The notes under the pieces: generated by a model
What the model was told of the DNA's origin: nothing
Databases searched by the model: none
Seen by the model: only the letters and a program-made list of their open reading frames with translations
NCBI GenBank assembly: GCA_025352325.1
Contig: JANXTR010000023.1
Coordinates: forward strand, 1-64,000
Length of the DNA stretch: 64,000 bases
DNA from: Microbacteriaceae bacterium
Lineage (GTDB): Bacteria; Actinomycetota; Actinomycetes; Actinomycetales; Microbacteriaceae
Direction: 5' to 3'
Translations under genes and position numbers: made by a program
In this document: positions 32,476 through 39,642 of the stretch, piece by piece
Numbering within the stretch: the first letter of the stretch is position 1
Layout: every line of letters begins with the position of its first letter

Positions 32476-35154
32476 GTGCTCTTCCGTGGTCTCGCTCGTC
32501 GTGCCGCGCGCCATGCGCGGCGTGCCGCGGAGCTCGAACGACGTGGAGCCGCCCGCTCGCGTTCGGTGATCCCAGGCACGGTGCTCTACGAGTCGTTCGC
32601 GGGCAACGGCGCACTCGACAACCCGGAGGCGCTGTTTCGGCGGCTGCTCGACGACCCCGAGTTCGCGCGCCTGCGGCATATCTGGGCCCTGACGCCCGAG
32701 TTCGGTCGCGCGTTCCGGGCCGAGTTCGCCGGGCACCCGCGCGTGCGATTCGTGCGACCTCGCTCCTCCGGCTACATCGTGGCGCTCGCACGCAGCCAGT
32801 ACCTGATCACTAACGCGACCTTCCCGCCGGAGTTTCACAAGAGGCCCGGCCAGACGGTCGTCAACACCTGGCACGGAACGCCTCTGAAGCGCATGGGATA
32901 TGACATGCCGGACGGGGCATATGAGGCGGCGAACACGCTCCGCAACTTCCTGTCATCCGACGTCCTGCTCAGCCAGAACGCGCACATGACCCGGATGTAT
33001 CGGGAGGCTTACCGGCTCGACGGCGTGTTCCCCGGACGGATTCTCGAGCTCGGCTACCCGCGCACCGACCGCCAACACCTCAATGCGGAGGCGACGGCCG
33101 ACGGTATCCGGATGCTGCAGAACTCAGGCATCGACCTCGCCGAGCGCCGACTCGTCACCTACGCCCCGACCTGGAAGGGCGCGAGCTTCTCGAATCCGCG
33201 GGATGACGCGGAGGAGCTGCTCGCCACCGTCGCGCACCTGCAACGACGCCTGGGCGACGGCTTCCTCGTGGCGTTGAAAGCGCATCAGGCCGTGCACGAG
33301 GCGGTCGCGGGACACGCCGGCGGCGGCGTGCTGATCTCGAACGAGATGCCGACGAACCTCGTGCTGGGGCTCACCGACACCCTCATCACCGACTACTCCT
33401 CGATCTTCATCGACTTCCTGGCGACGGGTCGACGGGTCGTCTTCTTCACGCCGGATGCCGCGGACTACTCCCGCGACCGTGGCACGTACTTCTCGCCCGA
33501 TGAGCTCCCCGGCGAGGTCGTCAGCACGGTGGAGGCGCTGGCCGACGCAATCCTCGCCCCTCACGGGGCACGCGAGCAGCTCGCCGCCCGCTGGCGAGCG
33601 GACTTCACGGCGCAAGACGACGGTCACGCCTCGGAGCGGGTCATCGACGCCGTCTTCCGTCGCGCGCCGATGGTGCATGCCGCCGCCAGGACCGCGGCCT
33701 CACCCGCCGCCGCAATAGCCGGGGCCTCACCCACTCCCGCGCGGCGCCGAGTGCTCGTCTACCTCGGCGGCATGCGCTCCAACGGGATCACGACCTCCGC
33801 CCTGAACCTGCTCGCGCACCTCGACCACGAGCGCTTCGACGTCTCCGCGCTGATCGCCCGCCCGCGCAGCCGGGATCAGCGGGTCAACGCGGGGCGGATC
33901 GACCCGCGGGTGCGACAGCTCCATCGGATGGGCGGACTCACGTCACGACTCACGACCGAGGGTTTCATGCGCGTGCTCGGTCGGCTGCGGCCCGCGCACC
34001 GCGAGCCGGGCTGGGAGCAGCGCCTGTGGGCCGACGAGTGGCAGCGCTGCGTCGGCGATGCGAGTTTCGACGTCGTCATCGACTTCAGCGGCTACAGCCG
34101 GTTCTGGGCCGAGCTCGTTCTGCACGCACCGGCGGAGCGCCGCGCGATCTGGCTGCACAACGACATGGAGGCCGAGGTCGATCGCCCGGTCTCGGGACGT
34201 CGCCGGATGCGGCGCTCCCTCCCTGCCGTCTTCTCGCTCTACCCGCGCTTCGACGCCCTGGTCTCGGTCTCGAGCGAGCTCTCCTCCGCGAACGCCGACC
34301 AACTCGCCGAACGCTACCGGGTCCCGCCCGAGCGCTTCCTATCCGCCCGCAACATCATCGACGAGGTCGGATCACGAGCGCGGCTCCTGCAGCCGCTCGA
34401 CGAGGCGGCGGCGGAGGTGGATGCCGAGACCGGCGTCGCTTCCATCCCCGCCTGGGCGGGTCGGCTGGCCTCCGAGCGCGACGCGCGCTGGTTCATCACC
34501 GTGGGCCGGCTGAGCCCGGAGAAGAATCAGACCCGCCTGCTCGACGCCTTCGCGATCGTGCACGCGGGGCATCCGCAGACGCGACTCCTGCTGGTCGGCG
34601 ACGGCCCGCTCCGTGTGCAACTCGAGGCCCACGTCGAGCGCCTCGGACTTGGCGACGCGGTCATCATGACGGGCGCGCTGGCGAACCCGTACCCGCTGCT
34701 GGCGCGGGCCGACTGTTTCGTCCTCTCGAGCGACTACGAAGGCCAGCCCATGGTGCTGCTGGAAGCGGCGGTGGCCGGCCTCCCGATCGTGACCGTCCGG
34801 TTCGGCTCCGTCTCGGACGCCCTCCCCGAGGGCCAGCTGCACGTCGTCGATCAGACGGTGGACGCGCTCGCACAGGGGATGCGGGACTACCTCGACGGCC
34901 GGGTGCGCCCGGCCGAACTGGACGCCGAGGAGTACAACGAGCTGGCTCTGCGCGAGTTCGACGCCGCCATCGAGTCGGATCCCGGGCCGTCGTCGCCCTC
35001 GTCAGCGTCCACGTCCACTGAGCGGGCGACCTCGGCCAAGAGCGCGACTCCGACGCACAGCACGACCGCGAGCACAACGAGCGCCCCGATCACGACGACA
35101 ACCGCGACCCACATGGGAGCCTCCTCGACCGGGGTCGATCCCCGTCAGGGCTGA
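32476..35154 (+). CDS. CDP-glycerol glycerophosphotransferase fused to a GT4 glycosyltransferase
   Basis: An 892-aa two-domain enzyme. Residues about 30-400 are a TagB/TagF-like glycerophosphotransferase (NTWHGTPLKRMGYDMPDG, LISNEMPTNLVLGLTDTLITD and DYSSIFIDFLATGRRVVFF). After a Pro/Ala linker comes a GT4 domain (ITVGRLSPEKNQTRLLDAF and SSDYEGQPMVLLEAAVAG). It probably builds and decorates a teichoic-acid-like polymer on the cytosolic face. Two GTG codons begin the frame (32473, 32476); the second coincides with the transcript start predicted from TAGACT at 32464-32469. The last 60 residues are Ser/Thr-rich with no family resemblance and are antisense to the gene at 34887-35114, so the natural stop seems lost. 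Confidence 0.88.
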   Translation: MLFRGLARRAARHARRAAELERRGAARSRSVIPGTVLYESFAGNGALDNPEALFRRLLDDPEFARLRHIWALTPEFGRAFRAEFAGHPRVRFVRPRSSGYIVALARSQYLITNATFPPEFHKRPGQTVVNTWHGTPLKRMGYDMPDGAYEAANTLRNFLSSDVLLSQNAHMTRMYREAYRLDGVFPGRILELGYPRTDRQHLNAEATADGIRMLQNSGIDLAERRLVTYAPTWKGASFSNPRDDAEELLATVAHLQRRLGDGFLVALKAHQAVHEAVAGHAGGGVLISNEMPTNLVLGLTDTLITDYSSIFIDFLATGRRVVFFTPDAADYSRDRGTYFSPDELPGEVVSTVEALADAILAPHGAREQLAARWRADFTAQDDGHASERVIDAVFRRAPMVHAAARTAASPAAAIAGASPTPARRRVLVYLGGMRSNGITTSALNLLAHLDHERFDVSALIARPRSRDQRVNAGRIDPRVRQLHRMGGLTSRLTTEGFMRVLGRLRPAHREPGWEQRLWADEWQRCVGDASFDVVIDFSGYSRFWAELVLHAPAERRAIWLHNDMEAEVDRPVSGRRRMRRSLPAVFSLYPRFDALVSVSSELSSANADQLAERYRVPPERFLSARNIIDEVGSRARLLQPLDEAAAEVDAETGVASIPAWAGRLASERDARWFITVGRLSPEKNQTRLLDAFAIVHAGHPQTRLLLVGDGPLRVQLEAHVERLGLGDAVIMTGALANPYPLLARADCFVLSSDYEGQPMVLLEAAVAGLPIVTVRFGSVSDALPEGQLHVVDQTVDALAQGMRDYLDGRVRPAELDAEEYNELALREFDAAIESDPGPSSPSSASTSTERATSAKSATPTHSTTASTTSAPITTTTATHMGASSTGVDPRQG
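34887..35114 (-). CDS. Small membrane protein convergent with, and overlapping, the glycosyltransferase gene
   Basis: A 75-aa frame with a strong ribosome binding site (GAGGAGG, 5 nt before the ATG at 35114), then MWVAVVVVIGALVVLAVVLCVGVALLAEVARS, a single membrane helix, an acidic stretch VDADEGDDG and a Ser/Arg-rich end. The first 48 residues look like a genuine small membrane protein; the remainder is the antisense of the conserved glycosyltransferase C-terminus and is probably read-through. Function unknown. The good ribosome binding site and natural-looking start argue that the gene is real and that its 3' end was fused to its neighbour. Confidence 0.5.
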   Translation of the reverse strand: MWVAVVVVIGALVVLAVVLCVGVALLAEVARSVDVDADEGDDGPGSDSMAASNSRRASSLYSSASSSAGRTRPSR

Positions 35155-35213
35155 TCGTTCTCCGACCGATCCCAGATGGCTCCCAGAAGTCCCAGCTTCG
35201 GTGCCGCGGGTGC

Positions 35214-35987
35214 TCAGGCGCCGCCAGCGGTCAGGATCGCGTCGGTCGCGAATCCGGCGATCATGCCGACCAGGATGCCCGCCGTGACCAGTTCGGTGCG
35301 CTTCGCCCGCGCCAGCACGCCCAGCAACTGAATGATCACGTAGATGATCGAGCCGGCGGCGAGCGAGAGGAACAGCACGGACAGCGCCTCGCTGACGAAG
35401 AGGGAGCCGACAAGGGTGCCGAGGAAGGTGGGGCCCCCGCCGATCAGCCCGAGGAGCAGCAAGAACCTCCAGGACGGGCGGTTCTCGTCGCCGGTCAACG
35501 GGGAGACGATCCCGAAGCCCTCCGTCGCGTTGTGGAGCGCGAAGCCGATCACGAGCACGCCGGCGAGCGCCAGTTGCCCGGAGCTCGCCGACTGGCCGAT
35601 GGCCAGGCCCTCGGCGAAGTTGTGGAGCCCGATCCCGATCGCGATGAGCAGGGCAAGACGGCGCGGTGGCAGCTCGGTGCGGCCGCTGCGGCGCAGCCAG
35701 CGGCGCTCGAACTGCGCGAGCCCGACGAGTCCGACGCCGAGACCCACCACGAAGAGGGCGGCGAACAGCCAGAGCGAGCCGGCGAGTGGACGCGCGGTCA
35801 GACCGGTGTCGATCGGCTCCCACGCGGCACTCAGCACGTCCCAGACCAGGAACAGCAGCACGCCGACCGCGCCGGCGTTGAGCGCGATCCGCAGCGTCGG
35901 CGAGGGGTGCCGCAGCCGGGCGACCGGCAGGCCGAGCAGGATGGTCGCTCCGGCCAGGAATCCGAAGATGAGGACGGTCGGGGACAC
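35214..35987 (-). CDS. ZIP-family divalent metal transporter
   Basis: A 257-aa membrane protein with about eight helices. The metal-binding helices carry HNFAEGLAIG near residue 120 and HNATEGFG near 150, the paired His/Glu motifs of the ZIP family, whose members import zinc, iron or manganese. The GTG at 35987 has the ribosome binding site AAAGGAG. A DtxR-type palindrome overlaps the upstream region, so import is expected to be repressed when iron or manganese is ample. This makes Fe or Mn more likely than Zn as cargo. It is transcribed away from the PAP2 gene. Confidence 0.92.
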   Translation of the reverse strand: MSPTVLIFGFLAGATILLGLPVARLRHPSPTLRIALNAGAVGVLLFLVWDVLSAAWEPIDTGLTARPLAGSLWLFAALFVVGLGVGLVGLAQFERRWLRRSGRTELPPRRLALLIAIGIGLHNFAEGLAIGQSASSGQLALAGVLVIGFALHNATEGFGIVSPLTGDENRPSWRFLLLLGLIGGGPTFLGTLVGSLFVSEALSVLFLSLAAGSIIYVIIQLLGVLARAKRTELVTAGILVGMIAGFATDAILTAGGA

Positions 35988-35995
35988 CCTGCTCC

Positions 35996-36014
35996 TTTGG
36001 TAAGCCTTACCTAA
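35996..36014. promoter_or_regulatory. DtxR/IdeR-type operator of the ZIP gene
   Basis: TTTGGTAAGCCTTACCTAA matches the 19-bp DtxR consensus TTAGGTTAGCCTAACCTAA at 16 positions by my count, including the symmetric GGT and ACC arms. It ends 8 bp before the ZIP start codon and would block its promoter or early elongation when a metal-loaded DtxR, IdeR or MntR protein binds. Confidence 0.75.
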
Positions 36015-36051
36015 CCTTTCAATCGTATGGCGCTGAGCAGCCCCTGTCGAA

Positions 36052-36070
36052 TCTCAGAGTCTTCTTGGCG
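36052..36070 (+). promoter_or_regulatory. Direct-repeat box E upstream of the PAP2 gene
   Basis: TCTCAGAG and TCTTGGCG with a 3-bp spacer. TTATCT at 36080-36085 is the -10 candidate, 17 bp after the start of the second half-site and 6 nt before the ATG at 36092. The geometry is identical to boxes A and C. Confidence 0.65.
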
Positions 36071-36091
36071 GCGCCGTGGTTATCTTTAAGG

Positions 36092-36835
36092 ATGATCTCA
36101 GGGAACGATGCCTCTTCTCCCGCCGTCGCGGCGTCGAATCACCGACGACACGCGTTCCTCACCCCGGTCGCCGCGCCGGCCGCGACATGGGTGGTCGGAG
36201 TTGGGGCGGTGGCGGTCGTAGTCGTCTTCGGCTTCTTCGTCGCGCGGACCCCGGCCTTCAGCGGCAACGAGATGCACCTATCGGTGGCTCTGAACGCCTG
36301 GCACACCGGGGCGATCGGCGCGATCACGTCGGGCGTCTACGCCGTCTTCAGCCCAGCGCCCGCGATCGTGATCACGATTCTGCTCGCCGCCGCGATCTGG
36401 CTCCGCTCCCGCGACCTGCGCCTCGGCGTCACCTTCGGAATCGTGATCGCCGCGACCTGGATCCCGAGCGCGCTGGTGAAGGCTCTCGTGGCCCGGCCCC
36501 GGCCCGACGCGGCGATGCTGCCGCACCCTTTCGCGGTGCAGCCGACGGATGCGTCCTACCCCAGCGGACACATGGTGTTCGTCACGGCGCTGGTTGTGAC
36601 AGTGATCCTGCTCACCCGAAACCACCGGCTCCGTCCCCTGGTGGTCGTTCTTGGGGTGGCACTCGTCGCCCTCGTGGGCACGTCCCTAGTGATCGATGGT
36701 GTTCACTACGCCAGCGACGCTCTCGCGTCGATCCTGTGGTCGATCGGCGTCGCGCCGTTCGTCCTCGACGCCTGGAATCGGTTCGTGCTCCCTCACACCA
36801 TCCGACCGACCGGATCTCTCTCAGCGAATCCTTAG
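36092..36835 (+). CDS. PAP2-family membrane phosphatase
   Basis: A 247-aa membrane phosphatase with about six helices and the three-part phosphatidic-acid-phosphatase signature: KALVARPRP, YPSGHMVFV and VIDGVHYASD with its catalytic His. Members dephosphorylate undecaprenyl pyrophosphate or phosphatidate outside the membrane. The ATG at 36092 is preferred over an upstream start because TTATCT at 36080-36085 gives a leaderless transcript there, below box E. It belongs functionally with the lipid kinase, GT-C and teichoic enzymes: all consume or recycle lipid-linked phosphates. Confidence 0.9.
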   Translation: MISGNDASSPAVAASNHRRHAFLTPVAAPAATWVVGVGAVAVVVVFGFFVARTPAFSGNEMHLSVALNAWHTGAIGAITSGVYAVFSPAPAIVITILLAAAIWLRSRDLRLGVTFGIVIAATWIPSALVKALVARPRPDAAMLPHPFAVQPTDASYPSGHMVFVTALVVTVILLTRNHRLRPLVVVLGVALVALVGTSLVIDGVHYASDALASILWSIGVAPFVLDAWNRFVLPHTIRPTGSLSANP

Positions 36836-36837
36836 AC
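36819..36837 (+). promoter_or_regulatory. Direct-repeat box F (weaker) upstream of the shortened COG4705 gene
   Basis: TCTCAGCG and CCTTAGAC with a 3-bp spacer, overlapping the 3' end of the PAP2 gene. The half-sites match the other boxes, but no convincing -10 hexamer lies 17 bp downstream, and the next gene (36882) has its own GGAG ribosome binding site. Either a different promoter spacing or a decayed site. Confidence 0.45.
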
Positions 36838-36881
36838 GGCGGTTGGTGGCCCGTCCCCGCCACGACTTTTCTGGAGACCCC

Positions 36882-37442
36882 GTGACCAACTCGATCCCCA
36901 TGCCGACCGTCCGCACGATGCTCAACAAGGTCCCGGAGGTAACCGCCGCCTTCTGGATCATCAAAGTGCTCGCGACCACCGTCGGCGAGACATTCGCCGA
37001 CATCCTCAACGTCTCGCTCGGTTTCGGCCTGACCGTCACCTCGATCGTCATGGGCGCGCTGCTGATCGGATCGCTGATCGCCCAGTTCGTGGTGCGGCGC
37101 TACCTGCCCGCGGTGTACTGGCTCGCCGTCGTGCTCATCAGCGTGGTCGGCACGCTGATGAGCGACAACCTCACCGACAACCTGACCGACAACTTTGGCG
37201 TGCCCCTGATCGTCACCGCCGTCATCTTCGCGATCGCCCTCGCGACCACCTTCATCGGCTGGTTCGCCAGCGAACGCACCCTGTCAATCCACTCGATCTT
37301 CACCACCCGCCGCGAGGCCTTCTCCTGGTTGACCGTGCTGTCGATCCGCCAGCGCCGCCAGCGCCGGGCACACGACGCCGGGATCGCGAACGACGCGCTG
37401 CTCGCCGACGGCCGCGACGCCGACCTGTCGGTGGCTCCGTGA
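36882..37442 (+). CDS. COG4705-type membrane protein, shortened paralog
   Basis: A 186-aa protein whose first 145 residues follow the intact paralog at 28156 (FWIIKVLATTVGETFADIL, ASERTLSIHSIFTTRREAFSW). After WLTVL the sequence jumps to a basic tail (SIRQRRQRRAHDAG), so the second helical half with the GTAFGDLT motif is missing. The frame stays open, consistent with an in-frame internal deletion. A 12-bp duplication gives DNLTDNLTDN near residue 95. The GTG at 36882 follows GGAG, and the last bases overlap the DedA gene (GTGA). It may be a non-functional remnant that still provides translation coupling. Confidence 0.65.
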   Translation: MTNSIPMPTVRTMLNKVPEVTAAFWIIKVLATTVGETFADILNVSLGFGLTVTSIVMGALLIGSLIAQFVVRRYLPAVYWLAVVLISVVGTLMSDNLTDNLTDNFGVPLIVTAVIFAIALATTFIGWFASERTLSIHSIFTTRREAFSWLTVLSIRQRRQRRAHDAGIANDALLADGRDADLSVAP

Positions 37443-38059
37443 GCCTCAACCTCAGCTCGTTCCTGCAGGGTCTCGGCCCCTGGGCGCTCGTGGTCATGGC
37501 CGCCTTCCTCATCATCGAGACCGGGCTGCTCTTCCCGTTCCTCCCCGGTGACAGCCTGATCTTCACGGTTGCGCTGCTCGCTCCGGTGCTGAACGTGCCG
37601 GTGTGGCTGGTCATGCTGGTCGCCGCTGCCGCCGCGATCACCGGTGACCAGATCGGGTTCGAGATCGGGAGACGTCGCGGTCGTCGGCTGTTCCGGCCGG
37701 ATGCCCGGGTCTTCAAAACCCGCTACCTCGAGGAGGCGGACCACTTCTTCTTCCGCTGGGGGCGCGGAGCGATCGTGCTCGCACGCTTCGTGCCGGTGGT
37801 CCGCACCTTCATCGCCCCGGCAATCGGGGCCTCGACGCTGCGGCACCGCACCTTCACGATCTGGAACGCGCTGGGCGGCATCCTGTGGGCCACGCTCCTC
37901 GGGCTCGCCGGATACTTCCTGGGCCAGATCCCCGTGGTCGCGCACAACGTCGAACTGATCGGCGTCGGCATCGTGGTCATCTCGGTCGTTCCCATCGTGA
38001 TCGCCGCCCTTGCGCGCCGCCGCCGGATAGCCTCGGAATCATCGACGCCCTCACCCTGA
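37439..38059 (+). CDS. DedA family membrane protein
   Basis: A 206-aa membrane protein of the DedA/SNARE-associated family. Marks are LFPFLPGDSLIF at the start, the glycine-rich GDQIGFEIGRRRGRRLF and the conserved ARFVPVVRTFIAPAIGAS with its essential Arg residues. DedA proteins help maintain the proton gradient, and several flip phospholipids or undecaprenyl phosphate. A flippase role fits the PAP2 phosphatase upstream and the envelope regulon. It overlaps the shortened COG4705 gene by GTGA, so they are co-translated. Confidence 0.92.
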   Translation: MSLNLSSFLQGLGPWALVVMAAFLIIETGLLFPFLPGDSLIFTVALLAPVLNVPVWLVMLVAAAAAITGDQIGFEIGRRRGRRLFRPDARVFKTRYLEEADHFFFRWGRGAIVLARFVPVVRTFIAPAIGASTLRHRTFTIWNALGGILWATLLGLAGYFLGQIPVVAHNVELIGVGIVVISVVPIVIAALARRRRIASESSTPSP

Positions 38060-38082
38060 TCCGGACCCTCCTCGCCGTCGCC

Positions 38083-38787
38083 GTGCTCATGGCGGTGACG
38101 TTCGGTGTCCTGACCGCGGTCCGGGCTCCGCACCCGGTCGCGCCGCTCGGGGCGATCCTGCGCGGCCTGGTGCAGCTCGCGATCATCAGCGTGATCCTGA
38201 GCGGGGTGATCACGAATCCGGCTTGGGTCAGCCTGGCCTTGCTCGTGATGTTCTCGGTCGCGACGATCACGGCGACCCGGCGCATCGGCTGGAGCCGCCC
38301 TCATCTCGGGATGGTCGTGCTCGCCATGGGAGCCGGGGTGCTCGTCACGCTCGGCATCGTCTTCGCGACCGGCGCCATCGATTTCACGGCTCGCTACGCC
38401 CTGGCGATCGGCGGCATCGTCATCGGCAACTCGATGTCGATCGCCACGATCGGCGGCCGGCGTCTGCTCGAATCGGTCGATGACCGCTGGGACGATGTGG
38501 AGGGCTGGCTCGCGATCGGTGCGACCCCGCGGCAGTCGACCCTCGCACTCGCGAAGCAGGCGATCTATTCGGCGCTCATCCCGACCACCGACCAGACCCG
38601 GACGACCGGGCTCGTCACACTGCCGGGCGCATTCGTCGGCGCGATCTTCGGCGGGGTGTCGCCGCTCGAGGCGGGACGCTTCCAGATCGTGGTTCTCGCC
38701 GCGATCATGGCGGCGGGGGCGATCACTGCGTCGATGCTCGTCTCCGCGCTGGCGCCGATCGCGCAGCGACCCGCGAAGCTGCGGTAG
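38083..38787 (+). CDS. fetB: FetB/YbbM-like (UPF0014) ABC permease, start uncertain
   Basis: A polytopic membrane protein of the UPF0014 family (FetB in E. coli, iron export or homeostasis). Recognisable are GAILRGLVQLAIISVIL, IGGIVIGNSMSIATI, ALAKQAIYSALIPTTDQTRTTGLVTLPGAFVGAIFGG and AGAITASMLVSAL. The frame is open well upstream, but homologous sequence begins about IIDALTLIRTLLAV (38038), where the codons are ATC-ATC. The first usual start is GTG 38083; a CTG at 38056 overlaps the DedA stop (CTGA). TAGCCT at 38027-38032 looks like a -10 hexamer aimed at that ATC. The ATPase partner FetA is not in the window, so the start codon and function are both open questions. Confidence 0.75.
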   Translation: MLMAVTFGVLTAVRAPHPVAPLGAILRGLVQLAIISVILSGVITNPAWVSLALLVMFSVATITATRRIGWSRPHLGMVVLAMGAGVLVTLGIVFATGAIDFTARYALAIGGIVIGNSMSIATIGGRRLLESVDDRWDDVEGWLAIGATPRQSTLALAKQAIYSALIPTTDQTRTTGLVTLPGAFVGAIFGGVSPLEAGRFQIVVLAAIMAAGAITASMLVSALAPIAQRPAKLR

Positions 38788-38804
38788 GTCCGGGGCGCGG
38801 GCCG

Positions 38805-39581
38805 TCAGCGCGGATTGCTCGCGTCGACCCCGTCGAAGGTCAGGGGGTAGTTGCCGAGCCAGGTCCACCGATCGACAGGCCAGGTGATCACAAAGGCCTT
38901 GCCGACGACATCCGATATCGGCACGAATCCCTTCGTCGGCAGCGACTGGTGGTAGCGCGAATCCTCGGAGTTGTTGCGGTTGTCGCCCATCATCCAGAGC
39001 TCACCGGCCGGCACGGTGACGTCGAAGTCGACGTACGACGCGCGTGTGACACCCGCGGGCAGGTGCACATAAGGCTCATCGATCGGGATGCCGTTCACCG
39101 TCATGCGCCCGTCGGCCGTGCAGCAGGCGATATGGTCGCCCGGCAGACCGATCACCCGCTTGATGAGGTGATCGCTGCTGGCTGAGGGGGTGAGCCCGAT
39201 GAAGTCCAGGGCGTCCTCGATCAAGCCGGGCAGGCCGGCGGGTCGAGGCGTCGCCGGCTGCTCGTTCAGCCATCCGCCGGGATCGGTGAACACGATCACG
39301 TCGCCGCGCGCCACCGGGGTCAGTCGCGGCTCCAGCTCGTTGACGAGCACCCGGTCGTTGACCATGAGCGTGTTCTCCATCGACTCCGAGGGAATGTAAA
39401 ACGAGCGCACCAGGAGGGTCTTGACCAGGAACGAGATCACGATCGCCGCCAGCAGGATGAACAGGATGTCGCGGGCGAACACCAGCGCGGAACGCGACCG
39501 CCGACGCGGGCTCGCGTCGGTCGGCGACACGTTCGCGCCCCCGGCGCGCGCCGCGACATCCGGCTGCTGATCCTGATCCAC
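38805..39581 (-). CDS. lepB: Signal peptidase I
   Basis: A 258-aa type I signal peptidase, which cleaves secreted proteins at the outer face of the membrane. One N-terminal helix (residues about 37-57) follows a basic segment; the catalytic Ser67 is in YIPSESMENTL and the general-base Lys is in HLIKRVIGLPGD. The box WMMGDNRNNSEDSRY completes the active site. The GTG at 39581 is backed by TACTGT 6 nt upstream (leaderless). It converges on the fetB-like gene with 17 bp between. Confidence 0.95.
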   Translation of the reverse strand: MDQDQQPDVAARAGGANVSPTDASPRRRSRSALVFARDILFILLAAIVISFLVKTLLVRSFYIPSESMENTLMVNDRVLVNELEPRLTPVARGDVIVFTDPGGWLNEQPATPRPAGLPGLIEDALDFIGLTPSASSDHLIKRVIGLPGDHIACCTADGRMTVNGIPIDEPYVHLPAGVTRASYVDFDVTVPAGELWMMGDNRNNSEDSRYHQSLPTKGFVPISDVVGKAFVITWPVDRWTWLGNYPLTFDGVDASNPR

Positions 39582-39642
39582 GCCCGGACAGTATCAGCCC
39601 CGGCCGCCTGAATGCCGCGTGCGCGACCCGCAGAATGGTGTC

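Noticed and set aside
36819-36837. Counting box F as a full member of the direct-repeat regulon
   Set aside because: Half-sites match, but the fixed -10 spacing and leaderless start of the other five are missing, so it is kept only as a weak candidate.
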